Assembly: GCA_041740995.1 (NCBI GenBank)
Contig: JBGSKY010000292.1
Coordinates: forward strand, 14,705-78,704
Length of the DNA: 64,000 nucleotides
Source of the DNA: JBGSKY01 sp041740995
Lineage (GTDB): Bacteria; Planctomycetota; Planctomycetia; Pirellulales; Pirellulaceae
Direction: 5' to 3'
Numbering within the stretch: the stretch's first letter is position 1; each line of letters opens with the position of its first letter. A model generated the notes under the pieces. It searched no databases. It had not been told where the DNA came from and saw nothing but the letters and a program-made list of their open reading frames with translations. A program made the position numbers and the translations under genes. Of the stretch, positions 1 to 9,137 are shown piece after piece.

Positions 1-1014
1 CGCTTGGAGCATCATCGCTTCGAAAGTCGCCGTCCCGCCGCGTCGCAGTAAGTCCTCTCGGACTTGTTGAATCGGCCACAAGCCGGCGATATTTTTCAAC
101 AGCCGAATCGAACCATGCGGGCCTGCTTCGTTGGTAAAATTCAGCTCCAAACATTCGTCGCTCAGTACGGGCCGATCGAGCTCGACACCCATCAACGACC
201 AAGTCCCGCTGCTGATGTAGCCCCACTTTGGCTGACTGTTTGCAAAATCATCGACTGGCACAGCTAACACCGCAGAGGCTGTATCATGCGTCGCTGGACA
301 AACCACATCAACGTCACCCAACGACGTCGCAGAACGAATCGACGGCTGCAAACGTCCGATCGTTGTTCCGGGTTGAGTCGGAGGCAGAAATAGCTCGCTG
401 TTGAAGCCCATTGCGTCGCAAATTTTCGCCGACCACTGCTGTGATGTTGGCTGCAGAATCTGACTTGTCGAAGCATTGGTGACTTCGTTGACTTTTTCGC
501 CCGTCAGTAGCCAATGGTAGTAGTCTGGAATCATCAGAAAAACGTCAGCCGCGTCGAGCAATTGCGGTTGATGCAGCCGTTGTTCAAGCAATTGGTAGAG
601 CGTATTGATCTGCATAAACTGGATGCCCGTTTCGCGGAAGATTTCCGCTTTGGGCAGCCGCTTGAAAGCGCGTTCCATCATGCCAACGTTGCGATCGTCA
701 CGATAACAGTAGCCCGGTCCGATCGGCATCCCGCGTTTATCAAGCAAAAGATAGTCAACGCCCCAAGTATCAACACCAATACTGCCAATCGCATCACCAA
801 ATCTCTGTCCAGCGGTTCGCAAACCGTTTTGAATTTCCAGGCCGAGCGTTAGGTGGTTCCAATACAACGAATTGTTGATCGTGACCGGCGTATTGGCAAA
901 CCGATGTAGGACTTCTAAATCCAACGAACGTTCGTTGCACGCGACCGAAAGTACACGACCGCTGGACGCGCCCAAGTCGATGGCCAAGTAAATCGGCGAC
1001 GAAGTACTGCTCAT
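1..1014 (-). CDS. rhaB: Rhamnulokinase (FGGY kinase), 3' end outside window
   Basis: Phosphorylates L-rhamnulose in cytosolic rhamnose catabolism. The minus frame is open from an ATG at 1012-1014 to the window edge (338 codons). The N-terminal phosphate-binding motif DLGASSGR lies at residues 13-20, followed by GVDTWGVDY around residue 85. Further on come CPATHDTASAV and SSGTWSLMGVE, which are characteristic of rhamnulokinases rather than xylulose or glycerol kinases. The family is about 480-500 residues long, so roughly a third is missing beyond position 1. The downstream neighbours that could confirm a rhamnose operon lie outside the window. Family assignment is firm and sugar specificity is likely. 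Confidence 0.88.
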   Translation of the reverse strand, partial: MSSTSSPIYLAIDLGASSGRVLSVACNERSLDLEVLHRFANTPVTINNSLYWNHLTLGLEIQNGLRTAGQRFGDAIGSIGVDTWGVDYLLLDKRGMPIGPGYCYRDDRNVGMMERAFKRLPKAEIFRETGIQFMQINTLYQLLEQRLHQPQLLDAADVFLMIPDYYHWLLTGEKVNEVTNASTSQILQPTSQQWSAKICDAMGFNSELFLPPTQPGTTIGRLQPSIRSATSLGDVDVVCPATHDTASAVLAVPVDDFANSQPKWGYISSGTWSLMGVELDRPVLSDECLELNFTNEAGPHGSIRLLKNIAGLWPIQQVREDLLRRGGTATFEAMMLQA

Positions 1015-1131
1015 GAATCTTTGCTGTTCGTTAATTCGTTAACTTATCGCGAAAACCAATTGCATTGGCTTGCTGCCCACGTTGGACGCCGAGGCCGGCA
1101 GGACGACAAACTCGATTTTTGAATTTCACCA

Positions 1132-2199
1132 TCATTGACCGCCAGCAGCGATCCAGGCGAGCACGACCGCTGCGACTTTGCAGACCGACTCACCACTGCA
1201 TTTGTCCGGCAGATCTTGCATCGTATGCCAATAATTCGTTCCGCGCCGCCCCCGAGTTGGATAATCGAAATCGATAATGTCGCACGTTGGAATGCCGCCA
1301 ATGTCGTTCAGCGGTAGATGATCGTCGCGAACTTCGTGGCCCAGTTGAGGCACAAAGGCGTCAATCTTCAAATCATCAGCATGTTTCCACAGTGCAGTAG
1401 TGACATCGCGGGCCATTCGAAACGAGTTGACTTCGTAATACAGCTCCAAATTCTTGTCAGCGATCATGTCAACCAGCACGCCGGCTTTATAGCTGACCGA
1501 CGTATCCGTTCGACTGCGATAGTCCCGCGCAAAGTAGGACGATCCGAGAAAGTAGGTATCTTCCTGTCGATAGACAAATTCTTCAGCATCAAAGAGTACC
1601 AAATCGACGCCGATGGTCGGCGGCTGAGCCTTGAGCGCGTGCGCCATCTCGATCATAAACGCTGGCCCGCTCGCACCGTCGTTGGCTCCAAGAAATTTAC
1701 CACGTTGGTTCCGCAAGTCTTGATCTGGAAATGGGCGCGTGTCGTAATGGGCACAGACCAACAGCCGCGATTTGGCCTGTGGGTTAAATCGAACGATCAA
1801 ATTGCGAACTTGGACCGTGCTGCCGTCGAGCGGATGACGGATCGAAAATTCTTGCACATCAATACGATCGGCAAGTCCCGCAAATTGCTGCTTGAGCCAA
1901 TCGATTTGGGCAAGCATAGTTTCAGTACCAGTCACGCGCGGGCCGAAGCTGCAAAGTTTTTCGATCGTTGCGAGAGCCCGTTTGGGTTGCAAGTGCTGAG
2001 GCGGCCTCCAATCAGCCGCTGCCGTTTCAGACTCTTTGCCTTGGAATGCGATCCAAGCAAAGACGATCGCGATGACAATCGCGCCCAAACTGATCAGCGA
2101 CGGCAGGACATTTCGCGATCTGGCCTGTGAACGCTTTGCAACCATCAAAGAATCGGTCGCAGGTTGGTAATGGTTTGATTTTGAAGTGATGTCGTCCAT
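1132..2199 (-). CDS. M28 family peptidase, glutaminyl-cyclase-like, membrane-anchored
   Basis: A 355-residue zinc-dependent M28 hydrolase. Residues 31-51 form one hydrophobic helix after a basic N-terminus, so the catalytic domain is probably outside the cytoplasmic membrane. Metal-site motifs are visible: AHYD (150-153), GANDGASG (171-178), DAEE (204-207), a late HEVRDDHLP, and NYWHTMQD near 325. The closing DDHxP and WHTMxD patterns resemble glutaminyl-peptide cyclotransferases (QPCT) more than aminopeptidases, so pyroglutamate formation is as likely as peptide hydrolysis. It is preceded by the PAS-LuxR gene on the same strand. Confidence 0.85.
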   Translation of the reverse strand: MDDITSKSNHYQPATDSLMVAKRSQARSRNVLPSLISLGAIVIAIVFAWIAFQGKESETAAADWRPPQHLQPKRALATIEKLCSFGPRVTGTETMLAQIDWLKQQFAGLADRIDVQEFSIRHPLDGSTVQVRNLIVRFNPQAKSRLLVCAHYDTRPFPDQDLRNQRGKFLGANDGASGPAFMIEMAHALKAQPPTIGVDLVLFDAEEFVYRQEDTYFLGSSYFARDYRSRTDTSVSYKAGVLVDMIADKNLELYYEVNSFRMARDVTTALWKHADDLKIDAFVPQLGHEVRDDHLPLNDIGGIPTCDIIDFDYPTRGRRGTNYWHTMQDLPDKCSGESVCKVAAVVLAWIAAGGQ

Positions 2200-2317
2200 G
2201 GGTTTTTCGCAAGCGACGAAGAGCGAACCGGAGAGCAGAATCCATCATACTCGCTTACCGCCAATCTCGGAACGTGCCTGCGAATTGCCGTTGACTTGCG
2301 CATTTTGGCCGGTGGAT

Positions 2318-2992
2318 TTATTTTCCAGCGGCTTTGATCGCCATCCACGCTTTGACCAGCTCTGGCAGCGAACGGACTTGCAGTTTCGACATTGCGCGAG
2401 CGCGACGTGCTTCGATCGTGCGAACCGCGACGCCCAATATCCGAGCCATCGCTTTGTTCATGTTTCCGTCAACAACCAGCTCTACAACCGCCCGCTCGGC
2501 AAGCGTCAATTCGCTTGCTAGTTTTAACAACCGATCAACGTCGGCGGATTGCAATTCTGCAGCTGCCAGCGTTGCGTGCGGGTTGACCATTGCCATAACC
2601 ACGTAACCGACCGGCGCGTTGGATTGCTTGAGCACCATGCTCCACAACCGAAGTCGTCTTGCGTTTTGCTGGCCATCGAGCACTTCAACGTGAAACTCAG
2701 AAATCGGGGTGTCCGTCTCCGCCACGAAGTCTTCCGCTTTAAACTTTTCGTTCGAAGCCGCGTCAGTAAGGAATTCGCTGCACGCGTGCCCTACCAAATC
2801 AGTTGGCGCAAAAGACAGATGCTTTTGTACTGAATCGCTAGCGTATTGAATTACCCCGCGCAAATCCTTGGTAAAAAATATCAGCTCATCCTGCAATGCA
2901 GTCGCGAACTCGGGCAAAAATTGGCGAGGATGCAACAGCACATCACTCGCAGCGGGACTTGGCGCGAAACCGCCAAAATCATCACGGAGCAT
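2318..2992 (-). CDS. PAS domain and LuxR-type HTH transcriptional regulator
   Basis: A 224-residue cytosolic regulator. Residues about 25-140 fit a PAS sensor domain (FFTKDLRGVIQYAS, DLVGHACSEFL, PVGYVVMAMV). Residues about 160-220 are a GerE/LuxR helix-turn-helix (LTLAERAVVELVVDGNMNKAMARILGV, then VRTIEARRARAMSKL). There is no receiver domain, so it may sense a ligand directly rather than receive a phosphate. PAS-LuxR proteins of this size are common in planctomycetes. The target genes cannot be read from the sequence. Confidence 0.85.
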   Translation of the reverse strand: MLRDDFGGFAPSPAASDVLLHPRQFLPEFATALQDELIFFTKDLRGVIQYASDSVQKHLSFAPTDLVGHACSEFLTDAASNEKFKAEDFVAETDTPISEFHVEVLDGQQNARRLRLWSMVLKQSNAPVGYVVMAMVNPHATLAAAELQSADVDRLLKLASELTLAERAVVELVVDGNMNKAMARILGVAVRTIEARRARAMSKLQVRSLPELVKAWMAIKAAGK

Positions 2993-3267
2993 ACAAGACC
3001 TCGGCTAAAAGTATCTGGTAACAGACAAAGCTACCGACTACGAGTAGACCAGGCTTATCCCTTCCGTGGCGAAAAATTCGGCACTGGGATAGACCTACAA
3101 ACGCTACGAGCAGTAAGGAAAAAATCGAACAAGTGTCACAAGTAAATGCGATCGCTTGGTCGGACCTTGGAGGGAAGACCGCCATCGGCGGCAAGCCACC
3201 TATTTTTCATTTTGAGACAACTGTCGCAACACCAAATGCCAATATTGAAGCAAAAACATTTGAATCG

Positions 3268-4242
3268 CTAAACTTTACCAACCCACGTCGATTCCTTGAG
3301 ATTGCAGGTCAGAACCTCAACATCGCCTAGTCGTTTTGAGGGTAAAATGGCAATAAAGCTCGTTTCGGGATGCGCTTTGCAGTACGTTGTGGCCGCGTCC
3401 ACTCCAAGCACGAAGAGGGCGGTCGCCAACGCATCGGCGTATACGGCACAGGGATGCAGAACCGTCATCGACAGCATTGTTGCAGCGGGCCAGCCAGTTC
3501 GCGGGTCAATAAGGTGGGCGTATCGGGTCCCATCGAAGTAAAAAAATTGGTTCGCCGGTCCGCTGGTCCCCAAGGCGAGATCTTTCAGCCGAATTTCGCC
3601 GAGAATTCGCTGAGCTTGCTCGGGATGCCGAACTGCAATTCGCCAGCCGTTTTGACTGTCCAAATCCAATCGGTTCCCAGCGGCCAAAATGCTGCTGTGC
3701 CCGCCATGTATCAGGAAATTTTCGACTCCCCGATCGACCAGCTTACGCTTCATCTGATCCAGTGCGTACCCTTTTCCGATCCCGCCGCTATTGATTCGAA
3801 CGTCGACATGTTGCCTAGTCACAGTCCGACCCTCGCAGTCGAGCTGCAACGGAAAATCTCGAATTTTAGACACCATTTCGTCGATTTCAGCCGATGAAGG
3901 CTTACGCCCCTGACGTCTAGAAAACCCCCACAAATCGCTCAGACCAGCCGCTTCGATGTTGAACGCCGATTCGGTTTGCTGGCGAATCGTTTCCGCTATC
4001 GACAGCAGCTCCACAGTCGCAAGCGAAACCGGCGTTGGAACTGCAGCGGCGGATCGATTGACGCGACTGAAATCGCTATCAGGCTTATAAACACTGAGCA
4101 ACAACTCAAGGTGCTCGGCACAGTCCAGAGCGGACATCGCTGCATCGGGGCCGTCCGGAGGCAAACCGGAATTGAGCAAAACTTCGAACCGACAGGCCAT
4201 CAGCCAACGTCCAATTTCAAGCTGATGAGTAGGTTTTGGCAT
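3268..4242 (-). CDS. ApbE-like FAD:protein FMN transferase, no signal peptide
   Basis: A 324-residue member of the ApbE family, which moves FMN from FAD onto a Thr of target flavoproteins. Family landmarks are present: an N-terminal MACRFEVLL strand, FNIEAAGLSDLWGF, INSGGIGKGYALDQM, GTSGPANQFFYF, YAHLIDPRTGWPA and the metal-site segment YADALATALFVLG. Most ApbE proteins are lipoproteins or secreted, but this one lacks any signal peptide or lipobox and so appears cytosolic. A second, lipoprotein-type ApbE lies at 38530-39612. No FMN-binding target is adjacent to this copy, so its substrate is unknown. Confidence 0.87.
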   Translation of the reverse strand: MPKPTHQLEIGRWLMACRFEVLLNSGLPPDGPDAAMSALDCAEHLELLLSVYKPDSDFSRVNRSAAAVPTPVSLATVELLSIAETIRQQTESAFNIEAAGLSDLWGFSRRQGRKPSSAEIDEMVSKIRDFPLQLDCEGRTVTRQHVDVRINSGGIGKGYALDQMKRKLVDRGVENFLIHGGHSSILAAGNRLDLDSQNGWRIAVRHPEQAQRILGEIRLKDLALGTSGPANQFFYFDGTRYAHLIDPRTGWPAATMLSMTVLHPCAVYADALATALFVLGVDAATTYCKAHPETSFIAILPSKRLGDVEVLTCNLKESTWVGKV

Positions 4243-4650
4243 GATGCCCAGAATTCTAGCGGACTTAGGTGCCAGCTGTAAAACAGTTCGGTACTACAAC
4301 ATGTTCGCCAATCAGCGACTTTTCGGGCTGGGCAAGACGGGCGGCGACTCAGAAAGTTTTGCAAGCTAAAGCCGTTTAGAGGACGATGAAGCAAGCGACG
4401 GACGATCCCGGACTCGTTGGGAAAGGTCGCAAAAGTGCTAACTTTTTGCTTCCGCCCAGTTTTCGTAAGCTACGTTTGCTATTGAGGCAAATTTTGCTGG
4501 CGGACTATCGCCACTTTCGCACCCGTCGCCAGGATTTCAACGGCAAGGACGCATGGCCGAACGCTTCGCAGTTTTATCGGTTGATGCACAACCACGCGAA
4601 CTCGTTTGGTCCACTTAACAGCTCAAACTTGGAAGCTAAGGACGTCTTGC
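4243..4650. other. Intergenic gap before the pilus cluster
   Basis: About 400 bases between the divergent ApbE-like gene and cpaB. No convincing gene was found here; in particular no short Flp pilin gene. It presumably holds the promoters of both flanking genes, but none could be assigned with confidence. Confidence 0.5.
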
Positions 4651-5700
4651 ATGAATACTAAGGTACTCTTCCTGCTAATGGTCGCCGCCGGATGTGCGAC
4701 CGTTGCTGCCGTCGCGGGCAGTCAAATGATGAACGGCCACGCGGCTGCCGTCCCAGAGACGCCCATGGTCGACATTGTCGTCGCTTCGGCGGACGTGAAT
4801 TTCTTAGCAAAAATCAAAGACGACAAATTCAAGCTGGAAAAATGGCCGCTTGATCGGCTGCCACAGGGCGCAGTCAAATCGATGAAAGAGGTCGAAGGCA
4901 AATTTACAAACCAACGAATGTACGCCGGCGAACCGTTGCTTGAAGGCAAAGTGATGAACAGCAGCGATTCCGTCGCGCTGAAGATTCCCGAGGGTTATAA
5001 AGTCTTCGACTTGCCGATTGGTTCTAGCGGTTACATCAAACCAGGAGATCGCGTCGACGTATTTGGTTACTTTGAAAAGAGCAGCACGATCTCTACGACT
5101 CGATCGATCCGCGTCATGGAAAACGTGACTGTCTTGATGGTCGACGGAGTGTCTGTCCGCGATTCGGAAGACTCATCCAAAGGCTCGGCCAAGACCGTGC
5201 AGTTGTTGATAAAAGCGTCGCAATACGAAGCACTAACAACGGCAGCAAATTTAGGCAAAATGAGGCTCGCTCTGCGCGGCATGTCGAACGATGAAGAGCA
5301 ACAAGATCCCGACAATGGCGAGGAGTTCTTGGCTTGGGTGCAAGACAACGTCCGCAAGGCCAGCAGCCCGACTGACGGTGCCCCGTCGCTTCCAGAGCGA
5401 CCGGTTTACGCGCTAAATACGGAGATCGAAGAACCAGTTGCGCCCAGAGAGCACGTCATTGTTGTCTACTCAGGTTCCCAGGCTCGCGAATTCCGCTTTA
5501 AAGAGAACGAGCTGCCGATGGAGACCAGTGCATCGGCGAAGCCAGCGCCGGTCGTCAGCGGCGAGACAGAAAAGTCAGCCCCACCCGGAAAGTTTACCGG
5601 CGACAACCTCCGCTGGGACAGTTCTTCCGGCGATTGGCAAAAAGCAGAGTCAAAAGCGAGCGACCAAGTTGCCGAACCATTTAGTGATGGGTCAATCTAA
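4651..5700 (+). CDS. cpaB: Flp pilus assembly protein CpaB (RcpC family)
   Basis: CpaB/RcpC is a periplasmic or membrane-anchored assembly factor of Tad/Flp pili. The ATG at 4651 is chosen because a hydrophobic signal/anchor (MNTKVLFLLMVAAG) starts there, although the frame is open further upstream. Residues about 35-110 form a SAF-like domain (VVASADVNFLAKI, LPQGAV, GEPLLEGKV) and are followed by the RcpC core (GYKVFDLPIGSSGYIKPGDRVDVFGYF, then TVQLLIKASQYEAL). The roughly 100-residue C-terminal tail is low-complexity and not conserved. It heads a cpaB-cpaC-cpaE run with gaps of 217 and 92 bases. Confidence 0.88.
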   Translation: MNTKVLFLLMVAAGCATVAAVAGSQMMNGHAAAVPETPMVDIVVASADVNFLAKIKDDKFKLEKWPLDRLPQGAVKSMKEVEGKFTNQRMYAGEPLLEGKVMNSSDSVALKIPEGYKVFDLPIGSSGYIKPGDRVDVFGYFEKSSTISTTRSIRVMENVTVLMVDGVSVRDSEDSSKGSAKTVQLLIKASQYEALTTAANLGKMRLALRGMSNDEEQQDPDNGEEFLAWVQDNVRKASSPTDGAPSLPERPVYALNTEIEEPVAPREHVIVVYSGSQAREFRFKENELPMETSASAKPAPVVSGETEKSAPPGKFTGDNLRWDSSSGDWQKAESKASDQVAEPFSDGSI

Positions 5701-5917
5701 AGAACTACAAACTGCGATGAATGCTAGCTAGTTTGCGTTCGACTCTGCGGCCTATCACCAATGCAATTATAGCTTTCGAGGTAGGCTGCCGATGAGACGT
5801 CTAAGCGGTCTATCCAGCTAGAAATTGTGGCTGACAATGAACGCTAAAAAGAATGTTAAGAACCGATCATTTGAATCGTCGAATGGCGGGGTCCGTTTCA
5901 CAGGGACGTGAACGCGA

Positions 5918-7531
5918 ATGAAAATGAATATCGTACGGCGCCGCCTTTTCGTGTTTTTGCAGCTTTGCATCGTTGGCTCAACCGCCTCTCCAACGATTGT
6001 ATGGGCTCAAAAACCGGTGCAGGTAGCTAGCAAAGATTTGAGTGCACCGACCGACGGTGTGATCGAAATCTCTGATACCAAGTCTCGCACGGAGATGATC
6101 ATTAATTCGACTCAGGTCCTCTCGCTCGGAAAGGACATTGCCCGAGCCAACGTTCAGAACGATGCGCTGTTGGACGTCCGACCGGTCAGTCGGAATCAAA
6201 TGTTGATCTCGGCCAAGGGAACTGGTTTTACGCAAGTTGATTTATACGGCACCGACGATTCGGTTTACAACGTTCAAGTCACGATTCTTGGCGACGCTCG
6301 CGAATTGGAATCGATTCTTCAATCACAATTCCCGACGTCGAACATCGCTGTGGTTCCGATCCAGAATGCGGTCATTCTAAGCGGCAAAGTCACTTCGGAT
6401 TTGCATGTCGCACAAGCGGTTTCGATTGCTGAACAATACTACCCTCGGGTAATTAATCGAATCGAAGTGCTCGGTGTCCATACGGTGATGTTGCATGTCC
6501 AAATCATGGAAGTCTCGCGGACGAAGCTTCGCAACGCGGGCTTTGACTGGTCGATCGCGTTCGGCGATGACTTCATCCAGCAATCCGTCAGTGGCTTGAT
6601 CCAACCGGGTGCGACGACCGCAGGCAACGTACTCAACGCAGGCAACGAAACATTTAAAGTTGGTGTCATCGATGGTGGCAACCAATTTTTCGGCGTCTTA
6701 CGTCTGCTCAAACAAAACAATTTGGTCAAAGTCTTGGCCGAACCAACGCTGGTTGCGATTGACGGACGTCCGGCTTCGTTTAACAGCGGCGGTGAATTTC
6801 CTGTCTTAGTACCTGCCGGTCTTGGTCAGGTCGGTGTCGAATTCCGAGAATTCGGTACGCGATTGGACTTCGTTGCCAAAGTTCGCGGTGACGGTCGAAT
6901 CGTGTTGGAAGTCCGACCGATGATCAGCGAAGTGGACGACTCCCGAGCGGTTCTGGTCAACGGCATCTCGGTCCCGGGGTTGCGTTCGCGATATATCGAA
7001 ACAGCGGTCGAACTGCAAGCTGGCCAAACGATGGCTTTGGGTGGGTTGCTTCAGATTCGTACCGAAGCGCGCACGACCGGTCTACCAGGATTGTCTGATC
7101 TGCCTTATGTCGGCGTTCTCTTTCGAAATGTTCGCGAAGTTCAAAACGAAGTCGAACTGCTAATTATGGTCACGCCTGACTTTGCCGCTGGCATGGATCC
7201 AAGCGAAGTCCCACAAGGCGGCCCTGGTTTAAACACCGTTTCGCCAAGCGACAAAGAGTTGTACCTTCGGGGATACATCGAAGTTCCGAACACTTGCAAT
7301 GAAGGCGCGGGCCAAATGCCGGCTGGCCCAATGATGCAATACTCCGAACCAATGCCGCAGTATGCACCAAATCAGTACTACCAAACGGCGCCCATTCAAG
7401 GCGATTACATGGGTGCAAATAGTCAACCAGCCAACTCGAAGCCGTCGAACCTGTTTGGAACGCCAAGTGTGATTGGCGAACAACCCAAGACGCCGGTTTC
7501 GAAGGTTGGTTTTCAACGAGCGGCAAATTAG
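5918..7531 (+). CDS. cpaC: Tad/Flp pilus secretin CpaC (RcpA)
   Basis: Outer-membrane secretin through which the pilus passes. A Sec signal peptide covers residues 1-31 and ends VWAQ. An N-terminal pilus-assembly domain follows (residues about 45-125; SRTEMIINSTQVLSLGKDI, LISAKGTGFTQVDLYG), then a BON-like stretch (LSGKVTSDLHVAQAVSIAEQYY). The secretin core spans about 180-430 (VMLHVQIMEVSRTKLRNAGFD, VKVLAEPTLVAIDGRPASF, LGGLLQ, GLSDLPYVGVLFR, LLIMVTPDF). The C-terminal about 100 residues are Pro/Gln/Tyr-rich and probably disordered. A weak Shine-Dalgarno (GGGACG) precedes the ATG. Confidence 0.92.
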   Translation: MKMNIVRRRLFVFLQLCIVGSTASPTIVWAQKPVQVASKDLSAPTDGVIEISDTKSRTEMIINSTQVLSLGKDIARANVQNDALLDVRPVSRNQMLISAKGTGFTQVDLYGTDDSVYNVQVTILGDARELESILQSQFPTSNIAVVPIQNAVILSGKVTSDLHVAQAVSIAEQYYPRVINRIEVLGVHTVMLHVQIMEVSRTKLRNAGFDWSIAFGDDFIQQSVSGLIQPGATTAGNVLNAGNETFKVGVIDGGNQFFGVLRLLKQNNLVKVLAEPTLVAIDGRPASFNSGGEFPVLVPAGLGQVGVEFREFGTRLDFVAKVRGDGRIVLEVRPMISEVDDSRAVLVNGISVPGLRSRYIETAVELQAGQTMALGGLLQIRTEARTTGLPGLSDLPYVGVLFRNVREVQNEVELLIMVTPDFAAGMDPSEVPQGGPGLNTVSPSDKELYLRGYIEVPNTCNEGAGQMPAGPMMQYSEPMPQYAPNQYYQTAPIQGDYMGANSQPANSKPSNLFGTPSVIGEQPKTPVSKVGFQRAAN

Positions 7532-7623
7532 CTCGTCGCAGGCTGAACCGTTTAACGAACTCCGCAGTTCAATTTTGGGCTGTGGCCTTTTCCATCGAAT
7601 TGCTTGAAGCGATTGATTGATTT

Positions 7624-8862
7624 ATGAGTAATATTTTACGAGTAGCAGTCGTCGATCCAAAAGACGATACACGCGAAAAGCTTAAGTCGACCCTGCTAGG
7701 TCTGGATATCGTCTGGTTGGAAGCTGAATGCTCACGGTATGAATTCTTTGCAGACGTAGTTGATGAAGCGAAGCCGGATATTGGGATCGTTAACATCGAT
7801 TCGGACAGCGAAAAAGCGCTTAAGCTAATCGAAAGATTGGGCGAGCAAACACCGGACTGTGATCTGCTAGTCGTCTCGCGAACGATGGAAGGCCCAATGA
7901 TCTTGCGAGCTATGCGATCTGGGGCAAAAGAGTTCCTGACGCTGCCATTGAACTTCGAAGAGCTCGTTTCGGCGCTGCGACGAATTCAAGACAAACGATT
8001 CGGTAACGTGCACGGCAAATCTCGTAGTAGCAAGATGATTGCTATCGCCGGGGCAACCGGTGGCGTAGGTTGCACGTCCTTGGCAATCAATATTGGTTGC
8101 AACATTGCCGCCGACACAGAAAATTCCGCTGTGTTAGTCGATATGGATTTGGCTCTCGGAGACGCTGACGTTTTCCTTGATTCGATTCCAGATTTTAGTC
8201 TTCTGGACGTTACTGAAAACGTCGCACGACTCGACTTTCAGTTGTTGCGAAAGAGTCTTACGAAGCACTCTTCGGGCTTGCACTTATTGCCTCGACCGGT
8301 CCAATTGCAAGATTGCAAAGAAATCACATCCGATAGCATGCGACGTGTCTTCGGTTTGCTTCGCGCTTCGTTCTCACACGTCGTGCTTGACTTGTCAAAA
8401 TCGTTTACCGCCGTCGACTTGACTGCGCTAGAATTGGCCGACGAAGTTTTGTTAATTGTACAGCTTGATTTGCCCTGCTTGCGCAACATGGTACGGTTGC
8501 TGCTCAGCTTTCAAGAGATGGAACAAATTCGCGACAAGGTGAAAGTTGTCGTTAATCGAATGGGTCTAGAAAGCGGTCAGATCAGCTTGAAGAAAGCTCG
8601 CGAGACACTTGGACGCGACGTTTTTCATCAGGTGCCAAACGACTACCGCACGATGATTGAGATGCGAAACAATGGCGTGCCGCTAATCACGCAAGCTCCC
8701 AAAGCACCGATTACCCAAGCGATTTTGGAGTTAACGCGATTATTGACAGAACAAGGTGTTGCGCTGGAGGATTCCGAAAGCGCTGCCCTCGGTAAATCGG
8801 TCGCTGGCCCAGCCAGTTGGATGTCATTCTGGCAAGGTGCGAAGCAAAAGATAAAGAAGTAA
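7624..8862 (+). CDS. cpaE: CpaE-like pilus assembly ATPase (MinD/ParA fold)
   Basis: A 412-residue cytosolic protein with an atypical receiver-like domain (about 1-125; VAVVDPKDDTREKL, AMRSGAKEFLTLPLNFEEL) and a MinD/ParA-type P-loop domain (about 135-380; IAGATGGVGCTSLAIN, VLVDMDLALGDADVFL, VVNRMGL). CpaE proteins help localise Tad pilus machinery. Here the deviant Walker A reads TGGVGCTS, lacking both the signature lysine and the P-loop lysine seen in MinD (KGGxGKT), so ATP hydrolysis is uncertain. It closes the visible pilus cluster; the next gene is a rhomboid protease rather than cpaF. Confidence 0.85.
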   Translation: MSNILRVAVVDPKDDTREKLKSTLLGLDIVWLEAECSRYEFFADVVDEAKPDIGIVNIDSDSEKALKLIERLGEQTPDCDLLVVSRTMEGPMILRAMRSGAKEFLTLPLNFEELVSALRRIQDKRFGNVHGKSRSSKMIAIAGATGGVGCTSLAINIGCNIAADTENSAVLVDMDLALGDADVFLDSIPDFSLLDVTENVARLDFQLLRKSLTKHSSGLHLLPRPVQLQDCKEITSDSMRRVFGLLRASFSHVVLDLSKSFTAVDLTALELADEVLLIVQLDLPCLRNMVRLLLSFQEMEQIRDKVKVVVNRMGLESGQISLKKARETLGRDVFHQVPNDYRTMIEMRNNGVPLITQAPKAPITQAILELTRLLTEQGVALEDSESAALGKSVAGPASWMSFWQGAKQKIKK

Positions 8863-8891
8863 TCTGTCTATCACAAGTATCGAAATATCTA

Positions 8892-9005
8892 CCTACCCCT
8901 AATCTTCCTACCTGAACTTCTTAAGACAAACGCTGAGCATCGAAGGTAAGCAAATCGCTTTTTCCTGACTCGATATTCAGGTAGGAAAATTCGTTTAGGA
9001 AGATG
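8892..9005. repeat. Imperfect inverted repeat with TTCCTACCTGAA arms
   Basis: The left arm carries TTCCTACCTGAA near 8905-8916 and the right arm carries its exact complement, TTCAGGTAGGAA, near 8976-8987. Weaker complementarity extends outward (AATCTTCC against GGAAGAT). The loop is about 60 bases. It lies just after cpaE, so it may help end transcription. Related elements occur at 34545-34632 and, more diverged, near 33852-33960, so this is a dispersed family. Confidence 0.7.
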
Positions 9006-9137
9006 AGTCAAGTCTAGTTTCAGTCGCAATTTTAGCTACACAGCCAGACTATACTTCTAATTCGTTTGGCGTGATTCTATACTCGAATGCTGCCGCTGAT
9101 TTTTTGATCGGTGCCACTCATCTTCTGAGCAGTTTCG

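Noticed and set aside
1318..2130. 270-codon plus-strand open frame
   Set aside because: It is antisense to the M28 peptidase gene, whose motifs are clear; the plus frame has no recognisable domain.
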